In this document: positions 7,128-18,255 of the stretch, in pieces
How positions within the stretch are numbered: position 1 is the first letter of the stretch
How the letters are laid out: the number at the start of each line of letters is the position of its first letter
Assembly (NCBI GenBank): GCA_017441005.1
Contig: JAFSAM010000006.1
Coordinates: 1-55,980, forward strand
Direction of reading: 5' to 3'
Length of the DNA: 55,980 nucleotides
Source of the DNA: Clostridia bacterium
GTDB taxonomy: Bacteria; Bacillota; Clostridia; Oscillospirales; CAG-272
Position numbers and translations under genes: made by a program
The notes under the pieces: generated by a model
What the model was told of the DNA's origin: nothing
Seen by the model: only the letters and a program-made list of their open reading frames with translations
Databases searched by the model: none

Positions 7128-9407
7128 ATGTCAAATCTCGTAATAGTTGAATCTCCCGCAAAAGCAAACACAATAAAAGGTTATTTGGGCAGCGGCTACA
7201 AGGTAACCGCTTCAAAGGGTCATGTCCGCGACCTTCCGAAAAGCACCTTGGGTGTCGACCTCGATAACAACTTCGAGGCACACTATATAAATATCAGAGG
7301 CAAGGGTCCCCTGATCGCCGAGTTAAAGAAAGAAGCCAAGAACGCCAACAAAGTATTTTTGGCAACTGACCCTGACCGCGAAGGTGAGGCAATTTCATGG
7401 CATCTGGCGACAGCACTCGGCATCGATCCCGCAAAAGCAAAGAGAATATCGTTCAATGAGATCACAAACAGTGCGGTCAAAGCAGCTATCAAGAACCCCA
7501 AGCCTATCAATATGGATCTTGTAAACTCCCAGCAGACCCGCCGCATTCTCGACAGAATCGTCGGATACAAGGCAAGTCCCTTCCTTTGGAAAACGCTCAA
7601 AAGCGGTCTCTCCGCAGGAAGAGTTCAGTCTGTTGCCACAAGACTTATCGTTGAGCGCGAGGAAGAGATCAGAGCTTTCGTTCCCACTGAATATTGGACG
7701 ATCACAGCCCATCTGCTCACTGCAAAGTCTAAAAGCTTCAAGGCTTCGTTTTACGGAGACAAAAACGGCAAGATCGAGCTGAATGATCAGGCTGATGCAG
7801 ACAAGGTCTACAATGCCGTAAAGAATAGTCCCTTCACCGTAGATTCCGTAAAAAAAGCAATCAAAAACCGTAATCCGGCTCCCCCCTTCACCACCTCCAC
7901 ACTTCAGCAGGAGGCATCAAGAAAGCTCAACTTCCGTTCGCAGAAGATCATGCAGATCGCTCAGGAGCTTTATGAAGGTATAAACATCGGAAGCGAAAAC
8001 GGCGGTGTTCACGGTCTTATAACCTACATGCGTACAGACTCGCTCCGCATCTCCAACGAGGCATCACTCAATGCCGAAAAATATATTAAAGCGAAATACG
8101 GCGACGAATACTACCCTGCTCAAAGAAGATTCTATAAATCAAAATCCACTGCTCAGGATGCTCACGAGGCCATCCGTCCTTCCTCGATGGATTTCGAACC
8201 CGACCGAATCAAGAAATATCTTTCGACAGATCAATACAAACTCTACAAGCTCATTTGGGACAGATTTTTGGCTTCCCAAATGGCATCTGCGCAGCTTAAC
8301 ACCGTAAACGCAGAAATCGTATCAAACGGTTATATCTTCCATTCAAGCGGATACAACGTTAAATTCCCCGGATTTTTGTCTGTATATGATCCCGGAGATT
8401 ACGGAGAATTTGCAGATACCGAAAAGCAGACCAAGCCCATTGAAATAAACGAAGGCGATACACTTGACTGCTCCGAGCTTCTGCCCGAACAGCACTTTAC
8501 AGAGCCCGCCCCCAGATATACCGAAGCCTCTTTGGTAAAGCAGCTTGAAGAAAAGGGAATCGGAAGACCCTCTACCTACACGCCCATCATTACCACCATT
8601 ATAGCAAGAGACTACGTTACACGCGAGGGAAAATCGCTGAAGCCTACCTATCTCGGTGAAATGACCACCAAGCTCATAATGGAAAACTTCCCCGAAATCA
8701 TAGACTACAAGTTCACCGCGCAGATGGAAGACAAGCTCGATGCCATCGAAAACGGTAACGACAATATGCTTAACGTCCTTTCGGATTTTTATGACGGCTT
8801 CAAAGTATGCCTTGCAAAGGCAGAAGAGGCTGCAAAGAACGGCGAGATCGACATTCCGCCCGAAGAAACCGACATAATCTGTGAGCACTGCGGCGTGAAA
8901 ATGATCGTCAAAAACGGCAGATACGGCAAATTTGCCGCCTGTCCCAACTACCCTACCTGTAAGAACACCAAGCCCCTCGATAAGGACGGCAAGTTGAAGG
9001 AACCCAAAAAAGAAAAAGAAACAAAAGAGGCTCCTTCCACGGGTATGATTTGCGAAAAATGCGGTGCGGAAATGGTTATCCGCTCGGGCAAGTTCGGCTC
9101 GTTCTATGCTTGCTCGGCTTACCCCAAGTGCCGTAACACCAAGCAGATCGTAAAGGAAACCGGTGTTTCCTGTCCTCTCTGCGGATCGAAGATCATTACA
9201 AAGCAGAGCGGCAAAAAGCACATTACCTTCTACAGCTGTGAAAAATATCCCGAATGTAACTTCTCATCCTGGGATATACCTACGGGTGAAAAATGCCCTC
9301 AGTGCGGTGATGCACTTCTCGCCAAAAAGCGTAAAAAACTCGTATACTGCAGAAACGAAAAATGCGGCTATAGCCGAGAAGAAAAAAAGAGTAAAGATGA
9401 AAAGTAA
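7128..9407 (+). CDS. topA: DNA topoisomerase I (type IA)
   Basis: 759 residues. It relaxes negative supercoils by cutting one strand through a 5'-phosphotyrosine. The TOPRIM domain starts at [17 protein letters not shown] (4-20) and includes [14 protein letters not shown] (79-92). The active-site tyrosine is Tyr300 in [10 protein letters not shown]. The C-terminal part (about 585-759) has four Cys-rich zinc-ribbon modules, beginning CEHCG, CEKCG, CPLCG and CPQCG, more than the minimal set and useful for DNA contact. GAGGTG precedes the ATG. The stop codon overlaps trmFO by 11 bases, so translation is probably coupled. Confidence 0.97.
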   Translation: MSNLVIVESPAKANTIKGYLGSGYKVTASKGHVRDLPKSTLGVDLDNNFEAHYINIRGKGPLIAELKKEAKNANKVFLATDPDREGEAISWHLATALGIDPAKAKRISFNEITNSAVKAAIKNPKPINMDLVNSQQTRRILDRIVGYKASPFLWKTLKSGLSAGRVQSVATRLIVEREEEIRAFVPTEYWTITAHLLTAKSKSFKASFYGDKNGKIELNDQADADKVYNAVKNSPFTVDSVKKAIKNRNPAPPFTTSTLQQEASRKLNFRSQKIMQIAQELYEGINIGSENGGVHGLITYMRTDSLRISNEASLNAEKYIKAKYGDEYYPAQRRFYKSKSTAQDAHEAIRPSSMDFEPDRIKKYLSTDQYKLYKLIWDRFLASQMASAQLNTVNAEIVSNGYIFHSSGYNVKFPGFLSVYDPGDYGEFADTEKQTKPIEINEGDTLDCSELLPEQHFTEPAPRYTEASLVKQLEEKGIGRPSTYTPIITTIIARDYVTREGKSLKPTYLGEMTTKLIMENFPEIIDYKFTAQMEDKLDAIENGNDNMLNVLSDFYDGFKVCLAKAEEAAKNGEIDIPPEETDIICEHCGVKMIVKNGRYGKFAACPNYPTCKNTKPLDKDGKLKEPKKEKETKEAPSTGMICEKCGAEMVIRSGKFGSFYACSAYPKCRNTKQIVKETGVSCPLCGSKIITKQSGKKHITFYSCEKYPECNFSSWDIPTGEKCPQCGDALLAKKRKKLVYCRNEKCGYSREEKKSKDEK

Positions 9408-10725
9408 TAAAATTAACGTATTCGGAGGGGGACTTGCCGGCTGTGAAGCGGCATATCAGATCGCAAAACGCGGCATTGCCGTCGACCTCTACGAAATGAA
9501 ACCGAAGAAAAAAACTCCCGCACACACAAGTGACGGACTCGGCGAGCTTGTATGCTCAAATTCCCTGCGCAGCAACGTCTTGACAAACGCGGTCGGTCTG
9601 CTCAAGGAAGAAATGCGGCTTCTTGACTCGCTTATAATAAAAGCAGCCTATGCCACACAGGTTGAAGCCGGTTCTGCCCTTGCCGTCGACAGGCACAAAT
9701 TTTCCGAATACATTACAAACGAAATAAAAAGCAATCCCCTTATCAATTTGATCGAGCAAGAGGTATGTGATATTCCCGAGGACAGCATCACGGTCGTGGC
9801 AACAGGTCCTCTTACGTCGGATACTTTTTCAAGATATCTGGAAAACTATCTCGGAAAGAGCCACCTTTCGTTTTTTGACGCCTCGGCTCCCATAGTTGAT
9901 TATTCCACCCTCGATATGAACAAGATCTATGCCGCATCGCGATACGGCAAGGGAGAGGCATCCTATCTGAACTGCCCTATGACAAAAGAGGAATATGACG
10001 TTTTCTACGAAAATCTCATTTCTGCGGAAGAGGCTGTTTTGAAGGATTTTGATACTGAAGAACAAAAAAAGCCTAACGTTTTCGAGGGTTGTATGCCGGT
10101 CGAGGTTATGGCAAGGAGGGGCTACGACACTTTAAGATACGGCCCATTGAAGCCCGTCGGTCTGCCCGATCCCAAGACAGGAAAAGAGCCTTATGCCGTC
10201 ATTCAGCTCAGACAGGAAAATGCTGAAAAGACCATGTACAATCTGGTAGGATTCCAGACGCACCTGACCTTCGGAGAACAAAAAAGAGTATTTTCTCTCA
10301 TCCCCGGTCTTGAAAACGCAACCTTTTTGAGATATGGAGTGATGCACAGAAACACTTTTATCAACTCCCCCACCCTTCTTACACATCATTTCAACATGAA
10401 AAACCGTCCGAACGTATTTTTTGCAGGACAGATGACAGGTGTTGAGGGTTACGTCGAATCAGCCTCGAGCGGTCTTGTTGCCGGTATCAATGCGGCAAAG
10501 CTCGCACTCGAGCAAGAACTTATAGACTTTCCCAACATTACTGCCATTGGAGCGCTCAGCCACTATATCAGCGATAAAAACGTAGTTAATTTCCAGCCTA
10601 TGAATGCAAACTTCGGTCTTGTGGCAAACCTTGATCACAAGGTCAAGGGCGGCAAACGCTTCAGAAACGAGGCACTCGCTGACCGTTCGCTGGAATATAT
10701 AAACGGCATAGCGGATAAAATATAG
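9397..10725 (+). CDS. trmFO: TrmFO, folate-dependent tRNA m5U54 methyltransferase
   Basis: 442 residues, the usual size. TrmFO makes 5-methyluridine at tRNA position 54 using methylenetetrahydrofolate and FAD instead of S-adenosylmethionine. The FAD-binding site is [19 protein letters not shown] close to the N-terminus, followed by [17 protein letters not shown], a signature with a key cysteine. The start is ATG at 9397; the open frame runs further up into topA, but that part is out-of-frame translation of the topoisomerase zinc region. It overlaps the topA end by 11 bases and plsX follows after 29 bases. The topA-trmFO pairing is common in Bacillota. Confidence 0.96.
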   Translation: MKSNKINVFGGGLAGCEAAYQIAKRGIAVDLYEMKPKKKTPAHTSDGLGELVCSNSLRSNVLTNAVGLLKEEMRLLDSLIIKAAYATQVEAGSALAVDRHKFSEYITNEIKSNPLINLIEQEVCDIPEDSITVVATGPLTSDTFSRYLENYLGKSHLSFFDASAPIVDYSTLDMNKIYAASRYGKGEASYLNCPMTKEEYDVFYENLISAEEAVLKDFDTEEQKKPNVFEGCMPVEVMARRGYDTLRYGPLKPVGLPDPKTGKEPYAVIQLRQENAEKTMYNLVGFQTHLTFGEQKRVFSLIPGLENATFLRYGVMHRNTFINSPTLLTHHFNMKNRPNVFFAGQMTGVEGYVESASSGLVAGINAAKLALEQELIDFPNITAIGALSHYISDKNVVNFQPMNANFGLVANLDHKVKGGKRFRNEALADRSLEYINGIADKI

Positions 10726-10754
10726 TTATCCGTACTATTTTAGGAGATGAGTAT

Positions 10755-11774
10755 ATGAGAATCATTCTTGACGTAATGGGCGCAGATAAGCCCGTTGAAG
10801 AATTTGTTAAAGGTGCTGTATCGGCAATAAGCGAATTCGGTTGCGAGGTCACTCTTGTCGGTAACAAAGCCATGATTCAAGAAGCCATTACAAATAACCG
10901 TCTGTCAACGGATCATTTGTATATTGTAAACGCCCCGGAGTTTATAACCATGGAAGACTCCCCAATGAGCGTTGTAAAAGAAAAAAACAACTCTTCTATG
11001 CATGAGGGACTGAAAATGCTTGCCGACGGCAAAGGTGATGCCTTTGTAAGTGCCGGTAATACCGGCGCACTCCTTGCGGGAGCAACCTTTGTAGTAAGAA
11101 GGATCAGAGGTCTCCGAGCGGCAATCGGTACTATCCTCCCCCTTGCAAAGCCCGTACTGCTTGTAGACTCGGGCGCTAATCTCACCGTTACCCCCGAAAA
11201 CCTCGAGCAGTTCGCAAAGATGGGCTCCATCTATATGGAAAAGCTCCACGGAATCAATAACCCGACGGTCGGTCTTCTTAATAACGGAACAGAGCATTCG
11301 AAGGGGCACGAGCTTCAGAGAGAGACATTCTTGCGCCTCTCTGTGTCCGACAGCGTTAATTTTGTAGGCAACATCGAAGGCAAAGACATTCCCTTCGCAA
11401 AAACCGACATCATCGTTACCGACGGCTTTACCGGGAACGTTGTACTTAAGCTCACCGAGGGCTTCGGTAAATTTATGATCGACCAGCTGACACAGCTTTT
11501 CAGCGCAAACCTCCTCGGCAAGTCATCTTATCTTATGCTTAAGAGAAACCTAAAGGATTTCAAAAAGAAGTTTGACGCCTCCGAATACGGCGGTGCTCCC
11601 CTGCTTGGTATTTCAAAACCCGTAATCAAAGCCCACGGCTCGTCCGACGCAAAGGCTGTAAAAAACGCGATCAAGCAAGCAATTTACTACGTAAACACCG
11701 GCATAATCGTTGAGATCGCGCGTCAAACGTCACAGATCTCCCCCAAATCAAAAGAAACCGAAAAGCAAGGCTGA
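10755..11774 (+). CDS. plsX: Phosphate acyltransferase PlsX
   Basis: 339 residues. PlsX converts acyl-ACP to acyl-phosphate, the first step of PlsX/PlsY/PlsC phosphatidate synthesis at the membrane face. Family signatures seen: ILDVMGADKPVEEFVKGA at the N-terminus, DAFVSAGNTGALLAGA (about 95-110), and IVTDGFTGNVVLKLTEG (about 218-234). In Bacillota plsX usually sits near fab genes or acpP; here rnc follows after 4 bases with no acyl-carrier gene between, so the ACP substrate must come from elsewhere. Confidence 0.96.
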   Translation: MRIILDVMGADKPVEEFVKGAVSAISEFGCEVTLVGNKAMIQEAITNNRLSTDHLYIVNAPEFITMEDSPMSVVKEKNNSSMHEGLKMLADGKGDAFVSAGNTGALLAGATFVVRRIRGLRAAIGTILPLAKPVLLVDSGANLTVTPENLEQFAKMGSIYMEKLHGINNPTVGLLNNGTEHSKGHELQRETFLRLSVSDSVNFVGNIEGKDIPFAKTDIIVTDGFTGNVVLKLTEGFGKFMIDQLTQLFSANLLGKSSYLMLKRNLKDFKKKFDASEYGGAPLLGISKPVIKAHGSSDAKAVKNAIKQAIYYVNTGIIVEIARQTSQISPKSKETEKQG

Positions 11775-11778
11775 AAAA

Positions 11779-12504
11779 ATGAACATTACAAACATTAACG
11801 ATTTGATAGGAATTATACAAGGTCTCGAAAAAAAGCTTAATTACACTTTCAAGGATAAGCCGATTTTGATAAAAGCCCTTTCCCATTCTTCATTTTCCAA
11901 TGAACTCAAATCCAAAAACGTAAAAGCCGAGTGCAATGAGAGGCTTGAATTCTTCGGCGACTCAGTCCTTTCGCTTACCGTAAGCGAATATCTTTATACA
12001 AACTATCCCAACCTTCCCGAGGGCGAGCTTTCAAAGGTAAGAGCGGGTACTGTATGCGAAAAGGCACTGGCAAAGTTTGCAAACGAGATCGAGCTCGGAA
12101 AATATCTCTTTCTCGGACACGGTGAGGAGCTATCGCACGGACGCGAAAGAGCGTCTATTCTTGCCGATGCATTCGAAGCCGTGCTTGCGGCTATGTATAT
12201 AGACGGCGGAATTGAGCCCGTAAAAGCATTTTTGCTTCCGTTTGCGACCGAAGAGATCAAGCAGATAGTCGCAAGAGGAAACACCAAGGACTACAAATCC
12301 ATGCTCCAGCAATTTGTTCAGCAGGAGCAGGGGGACATACTTGAATACAAGCTTGTAAACGAATCGGGGCCCGCCCACGACAGAGTGTTTGAAACAGAAG
12401 CATATCTAAACAATAACGTCATCGGCAAGGGTATCGGAAAAAGCAAACGCGAGTCCGAGCAAAATGCCGCAAAAGAGGCGCTTTCCCTCTTCGGTCAGGC
12501 ATAA
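11779..12504 (+). CDS. rnc: Ribonuclease III
   Basis: 241 residues. RNase III cuts double-stranded RNA, maturing rRNA precursors. The catalytic domain holds ERLEFFGDSVLSL (metal ligands Glu and Asp) and ADAFEAVLAAMYIDGG (second acidic pair); a double-stranded RNA-binding domain (about 168-240) ends the protein with GKGIGKSKRESEQNAAKEAL. The chosen ATG is 4 bases after the plsX stop. The open frame extends upstream through plsX, but that portion has no family similarity. smc and ftsY downstream complete a conserved Bacillota neighbourhood. Confidence 0.96.
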   Translation: MNITNINDLIGIIQGLEKKLNYTFKDKPILIKALSHSSFSNELKSKNVKAECNERLEFFGDSVLSLTVSEYLYTNYPNLPEGELSKVRAGTVCEKALAKFANEIELGKYLFLGHGEELSHGRERASILADAFEAVLAAMYIDGGIEPVKAFLLPFATEEIKQIVARGNTKDYKSMLQQFVQQEQGDILEYKLVNESGPAHDRVFETEAYLNNNVIGKGIGKSKRESEQNAAKEALSLFGQA

Positions 12505-12548
12505 AACCAAAGAGACAAAAACCAAACGGGAGACAAAAGCTCTATACA

Positions 12549-13571
12549 ATGACAAGAAAGAATAAACACGTAAATATACCGGTATTTATACCGCATTTAG
12601 GTTGCCCGAATGACTGTGTTTTCTGTAACCAGAAGCACATTTCGGGCACATCTTCTTTTAACAAAACCGATACGGAAGCCATCATCAAAACTGCTCTATC
12701 CACGATCGACACCCAAACAACGCAAACAGAGATCGCTTTCTTCGGCGGAAGCTTTACCGGAATTGACAGAGATGATATGATCTATCTCTTAAAGGTGGCA
12801 AAAAAATTCATCGATAGCGGCAAAGTATCCTCGATTCGTCTTTCCACCCGTCCCGACTACATCGACGAAGAAATATTGGATATTTTGAAGTATTACGGCG
12901 TAAAGGTGATCGAGCTCGGACTTCAGTCCATGGATGACGAAGTGCTAAAACTGTCAAAGCGCGGACACATCGGCGAATGCGCAGTCAAAGCGTGCAAACT
13001 TATAAAAAAATACGGATTCACGCTCATCGGTCAAATGATGATCGGTCTGCCGGGGTCAACCCTCGAAAAAGAGCTTTATACAGCCACTCTTATAGCCGAG
13101 CTTTGTGACGGAGCAAGGGTCTATCCCACCGTTGTTTTGCACCAAACGGAGCTTTGCAAAATGGCGGAATCAGGTAAATACACCCCACTCTCGCTGGATG
13201 ATTCGGTAACACGCACGGGAGAGGTTCTCGAGGTGTTTGATTCATACAAAAAGGACGTGATCAGGATAGGTCTTCAAGCCGGAGACACTCTCTTCGATCC
13301 CGACGTCGTATACGGTGGAGACTATCACCCGGCAATAGGTGAGCTTGCCGAGAATTACGTGTACTACAAGCGCATATCAAATCAGCTCGATAAGCTCAAC
13401 TGCAACGGAAAAAACATCGTTGTATACTGCCCTGTCGGAGCAGTATCGAAGGTGGTCGGACAGAAAAGATGCAATAAGAGCGAGTTAATAAAAAATTATA
13501 AATTAAAATCTATAAAAGTTGTTGAAAAAAAAGACATTATAGGGTATAATATTATAATAGACATATTATAG
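12549..13571 (+). CDS. Elp3/YhcC-like radical SAM protein
   Basis: 340 residues. The radical SAM cluster motif is CPNDCVFCNQ near residues 19-28 (CxxxCxxC binding a 4Fe-4S cluster), followed by FFGGSFTG and IRLSTRPDYID, typical of the Elp3/YhcC-related subgroup with a C-terminal radical-SAM extension. It lacks the acetyltransferase domain of true Elp3. A radical SAM gene between rnc and smc is a recurrent clostridial arrangement; the substrate is not known, with tRNA modification the usual guess. The ribosome site is weak (GGGAG, 16 bases upstream). The last 50 bases carry a promoter for the next gene. Base composition falls to AT-rich at the 3' end. Confidence 0.85.
   Translation: MTRKNKHVNIPVFIPHLGCPNDCVFCNQKHISGTSSFNKTDTEAIIKTALSTIDTQTTQTEIAFFGGSFTGIDRDDMIYLLKVAKKFIDSGKVSSIRLSTRPDYIDEEILDILKYYGVKVIELGLQSMDDEVLKLSKRGHIGECAVKACKLIKKYGFTLIGQMMIGLPGSTLEKELYTATLIAELCDGARVYPTVVLHQTELCKMAESGKYTPLSLDDSVTRTGEVLEVFDSYKKDVIRIGLQAGDTLFDPDVVYGGDYHPAIGELAENYVYYKRISNQLDKLNCNGKNIVVYCPVGAVSKVVGQKRCNKSELIKNYKLKSIKVVEKKDIIGYNIIIDIL
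13522..13550 (+). promoter_or_regulatory. Internal promoter before smc
   Basis: TTGAAA (13522-13527), a 17-base spacer and TATAAT (13545-13550) lie within the last codons of the radical SAM gene, about 130 bases before smc. This would let smc-ftsY be transcribed apart from plsX-rnc. Confidence 0.55.
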
Positions 13572-13679
13572 GCAAATGAATCAAAAACTCAAACTGCAGG
13601 CACGCATTCGGTACATACAAAAAAGCACAGAAACCAACGCGTGTGATAACATAATTTTGAAAGGGGGCTGTTGACAAAG

Positions 13680-16600
13680 ATGAGATTAAAATCACTCGAA
13701 CTTCACGGTTTTAAATCCTTCCCGGATAAAACCACAATAAACTTTGACGACGGCATGACTGTAATCGTCGGCCCCAACGGAAGCGGTAAATCAAACATTT
13801 CCGACGCGATGAGATGGGTACTCGGTGAGTTGTCCAGCAAAAACATCCGCGGAACAAAAATGGAAGACGTAATATTCGGCGGATCTGCCTCCCGAAGCCC
13901 CATGGGGTATGCGGAGGTTTCTCTGCTTATCGACAACACCGGCGACGGCAACAGGATCGACGTCGATTACGACGAGGTCGAGGTCACCAGAAGATATTAC
14001 CGTTCGGGCGAAAGCGAATACATGATCAACAGACGTCCCGCCAGACTTAAGGACATCCACGAGATGTTTATGAATACCGGTGTGGGCAAAACAGGCTATT
14101 CCATCGTCAGCCAGGGCAAGGCTGCCGAGATCATCTCACAAAAAAGCGACGAGAGAAGAAATATTTTCGAAGAAGCGGCAGGTATTTCCAAATACCGCTA
14201 CAAGAAAAACGAAGCAGAGCGCAAGCTTGCCTCCACAAACGATAACCTCCTCCGTCTGAACGATATCAAATACGAGCTTGAAAGCAGAATCGGTCCGCTC
14301 GAAAAAGAAGCCGAAAAAGCCAAAAGATACATCGAAATTTACGACAAGAAAAAGAGTGCCGACATTTCCCTTTGGCTTTACGACACGAAGGAGCTCCGCG
14401 AAAAGCAGAAAAAGGCCGAAGACGATTTCGTTCTTTCCGGCAAAGAGCTTGAAATTGCCGACGAGACCATCCAGTCTCTCGAAAACCAGAGCGAGCGTCT
14501 CTTCATCGCCTCTCAGGAAATGAAGATCAAGACCGAGAAAAATTCAACCGAGCTTCAGAACGCAAATGATAAAAGATACGGCTACGAAGGCAGCCTTAAG
14601 GTTCTCGATAATGACATCGAGCACATTAAACAGCTTAAAGCTCAGTCGGAAAACGAGCTCACCCTCCGTTCCGAAGAGCTTGAAAACACAAAAAAACTTC
14701 TTGAAGCCTCCAAAGCAGAGCTTGTCGAGTTAAAAAAAGCTCTCGAATGCTCCGAAAATGAAAGAGCTACGGCAGACGAGCTGCTCGAAAAATCACTCCT
14801 TGAGCTTGTCGAGCTTGAAAAGCAGCTTGAACAGACCGAAGCCATCATCCGTATGAAAGAGGATGAAGCGGTAAACAAGCAGATCGAGCTTTCCTCTCTT
14901 TCGGGCTCACGAAAGAGCGAGGACGAAAGATGCGCCGTGCTTAAACAAGACATCGAAAACCTCCAAGATTCCATGTCGGTCTTGAGTCAGCGAAGCGAAA
15001 AAGCCGAAAAGACTGTTGAAGGCTATAAAACCAAAGCTGACGAAGCAAAATTGGCAGCCGACGGTTGCGAAAACGAAATACAGTCGATCGAAGGCAAATT
15101 GAAGGAGCTCAACGATAAGCTTAACGCCCTCTACATCGATATGGCATCGAAAAAACAGAGAGCTGAAGCCTTGACAAGAATGGAAGAACACTTCGAAGGC
15201 TATGCAAACAGCGTTCGTTTCGTTATGAACGAAAGCAAGTCGGGCAAGCTTCAGGGTATCTGCGGTCCCGTATCAAAGCTTATATCCGTAAACAGAAAAT
15301 ACACGGTCGCTATAGAAACAGCCCTCGGCGGAAACCTGCAAAACATCGTAGTAAAGGACGAGGACTGTGCGAAAAAGGCAATAGCACTTCTCAAAGAAAG
15401 AAATGCCGGCAGAGCGACATTCTATCCCCTGACCTCGATTCAGGTTCAAAAGCTCAACATAGACGAAAAGAACCTTTCGGCATACAAGGGCTACGTCGGA
15501 ATCGCAAGCAACCTCACCGAATGCGAGGATACATACCGCAAGGTCAGCGACTTTTTGCTCGGCAAAACAGTTGTATTTGACAATATTGACAATGCAAGTG
15601 TTGCCGCAAAGCAGATGAACTACAAAATAAGGCTGGTCACTCTCGACGGTCAACTCATCAATGCGGGCGGTTCATACACCGGCGGTTCCGCCAAAAAAGA
15701 CAGCGGTATGCTTACCCGCGTATCCGAAATAGACAGACTGAAAAAAGAATGCGAAAAGCTCCAAAGCGAGGCCGAAACCGTAACAAAGGATGCCGACGCA
15801 CTCAACAAAGATAAAGAAAACGTTATCAAGAAGCGTGATTCTCTCCTCGGAAACGCTTCCCTGCTCAACTCGCTTCTCAATGCAGAAAACACCCAATACG
15901 AGGTTTTGAAGTCCCAGCTTTCTGCCGATGAAAACACCTTGTCAGAATTGAAAAACGAGCTTGACAGACTCGAAAAGGCAGACGACTTCTACCGCGAAAA
16001 GAAGCAAAACATCGAAAACGAGATCGGCGAGATAAACAAGCTTATTGAACTTGGCAAGGGCGAAGCAGAGTCCGTAAAGAATAATATATCCGCCAAAAAC
16101 AGCGAGATAGAGTCCCTTCGTGAAAGAAACAGCAGTTCCGTCATCCGTCTTACAGAAGACCGCAAGGATATGGAAAACCTGCAGAAAAACGTCGAGTCAA
16201 CCGAAGCGTTGCTTCAGACACTCACCGAAAGAATAGCTCTCGGTGAATCCGAGATACAGAGCCTTGACGAAAAGAAAAAGGCATCTGAAGAAAAGAAAAC
16301 ATCGACAGAAGCTGCTCTTTCCGAGATAATGAAAGACATATCCGTACTCGAGAAAGAAAAAGGCAACTATTCGGAAAAGAACGACGAATACGAAAAGAAG
16401 ACTAACGAGCTCCGTTTGAAGATCAAGGAAAAGACCAATGATCGCGAGCTTATCTTCCGTTCTTACACAAAGCTCGAGGGACTTTGCCAACAGCTGAAAA
16501 ACGAGCTTGACAAATCAAGCGAGCGTATGTGGGACGAATACGAGCTCACTTACTCCTCTGCAATCGAGCTTTCTCTCCCCGAGGTCACTGCCGAAAACAG

Positions 16601-17276
16601 GAGTGAGACATCAAAGATGCTCGCCGAATATAAAAGCAAGCTGAAGGGCCTCGGTCACGTAAACGTAAGTGCTATCGATGAGTACAAAGAAGTCAAGGAA
16701 AGATACGACTACATGCATACTCAAATAACCGACCTTGAGAACGCCGAAAAGCAGCTTTCCGATATCATCGTTAAACTTGAGGCGGAAATGCGCGAAAAGT
16801 TTGCACAGACCATGAAGGACGTAAATATGCACTTCAAGACTGTCTTCCGCGAACTGTTCGGCGGCGGCACAGCAGAGCTTATTCTGACCAATCCCGACGA
16901 CGTATTGACAAGCGGAATCGACATCAATGTCGCTCCTCCCGGAAAGATCATCAAGAACCTTGTTTCACTCTCGGGCGGCGAGCAAGCCTTCGTTGCGATT
17001 GCTCTGTTCTTTGCAATACTTAAGGTAAATCCCACCCCGTTCTGCATATTCGACGAGATCGAATCCGCACTCGACGAGGTCAACGTAGTAAGATTTGCCG
17101 AGTATGCAAGAAAATACTCGGATGCTACACAGTTCATTATGATCACACACAGAAGAGGCACTATGGAATCCGCAGACACTCTCTACGGTGTGACGATGTA
17201 CGAAAAGGGTATTTCCAAGGTGCTCACAGTTAACGTAAAAGACATTGAAGAAAGACTGGGCGTAAAGCTCGAATAG
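13680..17276 (+). CDS. smc: Chromosome segregation ATPase SMC
   Basis: 1198 residues, full length. SMC dimers with ScpA/ScpB extrude DNA loops to resolve and segregate chromosomes. The Walker A motif GPNGSGKSN is at 31-39; two long Lys/Glu-rich coiled coils (about 170-500 and 680-1010) flank the hinge (about 510-660, with GGS/GGSAKK glycines); the C-terminal head has SLSGGEQA (ABC signature), FCIFDEIESALDE (Walker B and D-loop) and THRRGTMESAD. Usual SMC has DEVEAALDE, a minor change. ATG at 13680 gives the classic MRLKSLELHGFKSF start; TTG at 13671 is nearer to AAGGGGG (13661-13667) and cannot be excluded. scpA/scpB are not in the window. ftsY follows after 43 bases. Confidence 0.97.
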   Translation: MRLKSLELHGFKSFPDKTTINFDDGMTVIVGPNGSGKSNISDAMRWVLGELSSKNIRGTKMEDVIFGGSASRSPMGYAEVSLLIDNTGDGNRIDVDYDEVEVTRRYYRSGESEYMINRRPARLKDIHEMFMNTGVGKTGYSIVSQGKAAEIISQKSDERRNIFEEAAGISKYRYKKNEAERKLASTNDNLLRLNDIKYELESRIGPLEKEAEKAKRYIEIYDKKKSADISLWLYDTKELREKQKKAEDDFVLSGKELEIADETIQSLENQSERLFIASQEMKIKTEKNSTELQNANDKRYGYEGSLKVLDNDIEHIKQLKAQSENELTLRSEELENTKKLLEASKAELVELKKALECSENERATADELLEKSLLELVELEKQLEQTEAIIRMKEDEAVNKQIELSSLSGSRKSEDERCAVLKQDIENLQDSMSVLSQRSEKAEKTVEGYKTKADEAKLAADGCENEIQSIEGKLKELNDKLNALYIDMASKKQRAEALTRMEEHFEGYANSVRFVMNESKSGKLQGICGPVSKLISVNRKYTVAIETALGGNLQNIVVKDEDCAKKAIALLKERNAGRATFYPLTSIQVQKLNIDEKNLSAYKGYVGIASNLTECEDTYRKVSDFLLGKTVVFDNIDNASVAAKQMNYKIRLVTLDGQLINAGGSYTGGSAKKDSGMLTRVSEIDRLKKECEKLQSEAETVTKDADALNKDKENVIKKRDSLLGNASLLNSLLNAENTQYEVLKSQLSADENTLSELKNELDRLEKADDFYREKKQNIENEIGEINKLIELGKGEAESVKNNISAKNSEIESLRERNSSSVIRLTEDRKDMENLQKNVESTEALLQTLTERIALGESEIQSLDEKKKASEEKKTSTEAALSEIMKDISVLEKEKGNYSEKNDEYEKKTNELRLKIKEKTNDRELIFRSYTKLEGLCQQLKNELDKSSERMWDEYELTYSSAIELSLPEVTAENRSETSKMLAEYKSKLKGLGHVNVSAIDEYKEVKERYDYMHTQITDLENAEKQLSDIIVKLEAEMREKFAQTMKDVNMHFKTVFRELFGGGTAELILTNPDDVLTSGIDINVAPPGKIIKNLVSLSGGEQAFVAIALFFAILKVNPTPFCIFDEIESALDEVNVVRFAEYARKYSDATQFIMITHRRGTMESADTLYGVTMYEKGISKVLTVNVKDIEERLGVKLE

Positions 17277-17319
17277 TCCGTATATCACATCTAAAAAAGG
17301 CTAAAGGAAGATTAACACC

Positions 17320-18225
17320 ATGTCATTTTTTGAAAAACTTAAAAAGGGACTTTCAAAAACAAAATCATCTATTTTCGGTCAGGTAAACAACCTGTTCAAG
17401 GCTTTCAAAAGGGTCGATGAGGACCTACTTGAAGAGCTTGAAGAATTGCTCATAGCTGCAGACGTCGGCTTTGAATCCACCGAAGAGATCATAGATAAGC
17501 TCCGCACGAGGATCAAAGAAGAAAAGCTTTCGGACGCTGATGAGACCAGGGCTGCTTTGATGGATATTTTGCAAGGGATGATCGGCGAAGGCGAGCCTCT
17601 CAATCTTGACACTACTCCTTCGGTCATACTTGTGATCGGTGTAAACGGTGTCGGAAAGACAACCTCGATCGCCAAGATCGCACACCATCTTATATCCACA
17701 GGAAAGAAGGTCATTCTTGCTGCAGGCGATACATTCCGTGCAGCGGCAATCGACCAACTTTCGATATGGGCTGACCGTGCAGGTGCCGACATAATCAAAA
17801 ACACAGAGGGCTCTGACCCCGCGGCAGTCGTATTCGACGCAGTATCCGCGGCAAAGAGCAGAAAAGCCGACGTGCTTATCATCGATACTGCAGGCAGACT
17901 TCACAACAAGAAGAATCTGATGGATGAGCTTGCTAAGATCGACAGGGTCATCAACCGTGAATTACCCGGCGCCTCGAGAGAAACACTCCTTGTTCTTGAC
18001 TCCACTACGGGTCAGAATGCCGTACGTCAGGCAAAGGAATTCAAGAATTCCGCTGACATTACCGGACTTGTTCTCACAAAGCTTGACGGCACAGCAAAAG
18101 GCGGCATCGTCTTCTCCATCAAAAACGAGCTTGACATCCCCGTTAAATACATCGGTGTCGGAGAAAAGATCGACGATCTTCAGCCCTTCTCTGCCGACGA
18201 GTTTGTAAAAGCACTGTTTGAATAA
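17320..18225 (+). CDS. ftsY: Signal recognition particle receptor FtsY
   Basis: 301 residues, the compact NG form without the long acidic A domain of E. coli. FtsY docks SRP-ribosome complexes at the membrane through a GTP-dependent pair with Ffh. The N domain (about 1-95) is followed by the GTPase domain: [10 protein letters not shown] (about 107-116, G1), [11 protein letters not shown] (G2 region), DTAGRL (G3), [10 protein letters not shown] (G4) and the closing [12 protein letters not shown]. Ribosome site AAAGGAAG. It follows smc, the conserved Bacillota order, and leads into the rdgB-yhbY-nadD group 30 bases on. Confidence 0.97.
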   Translation: MSFFEKLKKGLSKTKSSIFGQVNNLFKAFKRVDEDLLEELEELLIAADVGFESTEEIIDKLRTRIKEEKLSDADETRAALMDILQGMIGEGEPLNLDTTPSVILVIGVNGVGKTTSIAKIAHHLISTGKKVILAAGDTFRAAAIDQLSIWADRAGADIIKNTEGSDPAAVVFDAVSAAKSRKADVLIIDTAGRLHNKKNLMDELAKIDRVINRELPGASRETLLVLDSTTGQNAVRQAKEFKNSADITGLVLTKLDGTAKGGIVFSIKNELDIPVKYIGVGEKIDDLQPFSADEFVKALFE

Positions 18226-18255
18226 TCAAAACTGCTCAAAATACGAGGAAATAGT

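Noticed and set aside
8343-9221. 292-codon open frame opposite topA
   Set aside because: Antisense to the catalytic and zinc region of topoisomerase I; composition is that of a shadow frame.
9163-9396. Extended TrmFO N-terminus inside topA
   Set aside because: Out-of-frame translation of the zinc-ribbon coding region; the FAD motif starts right after 9397.
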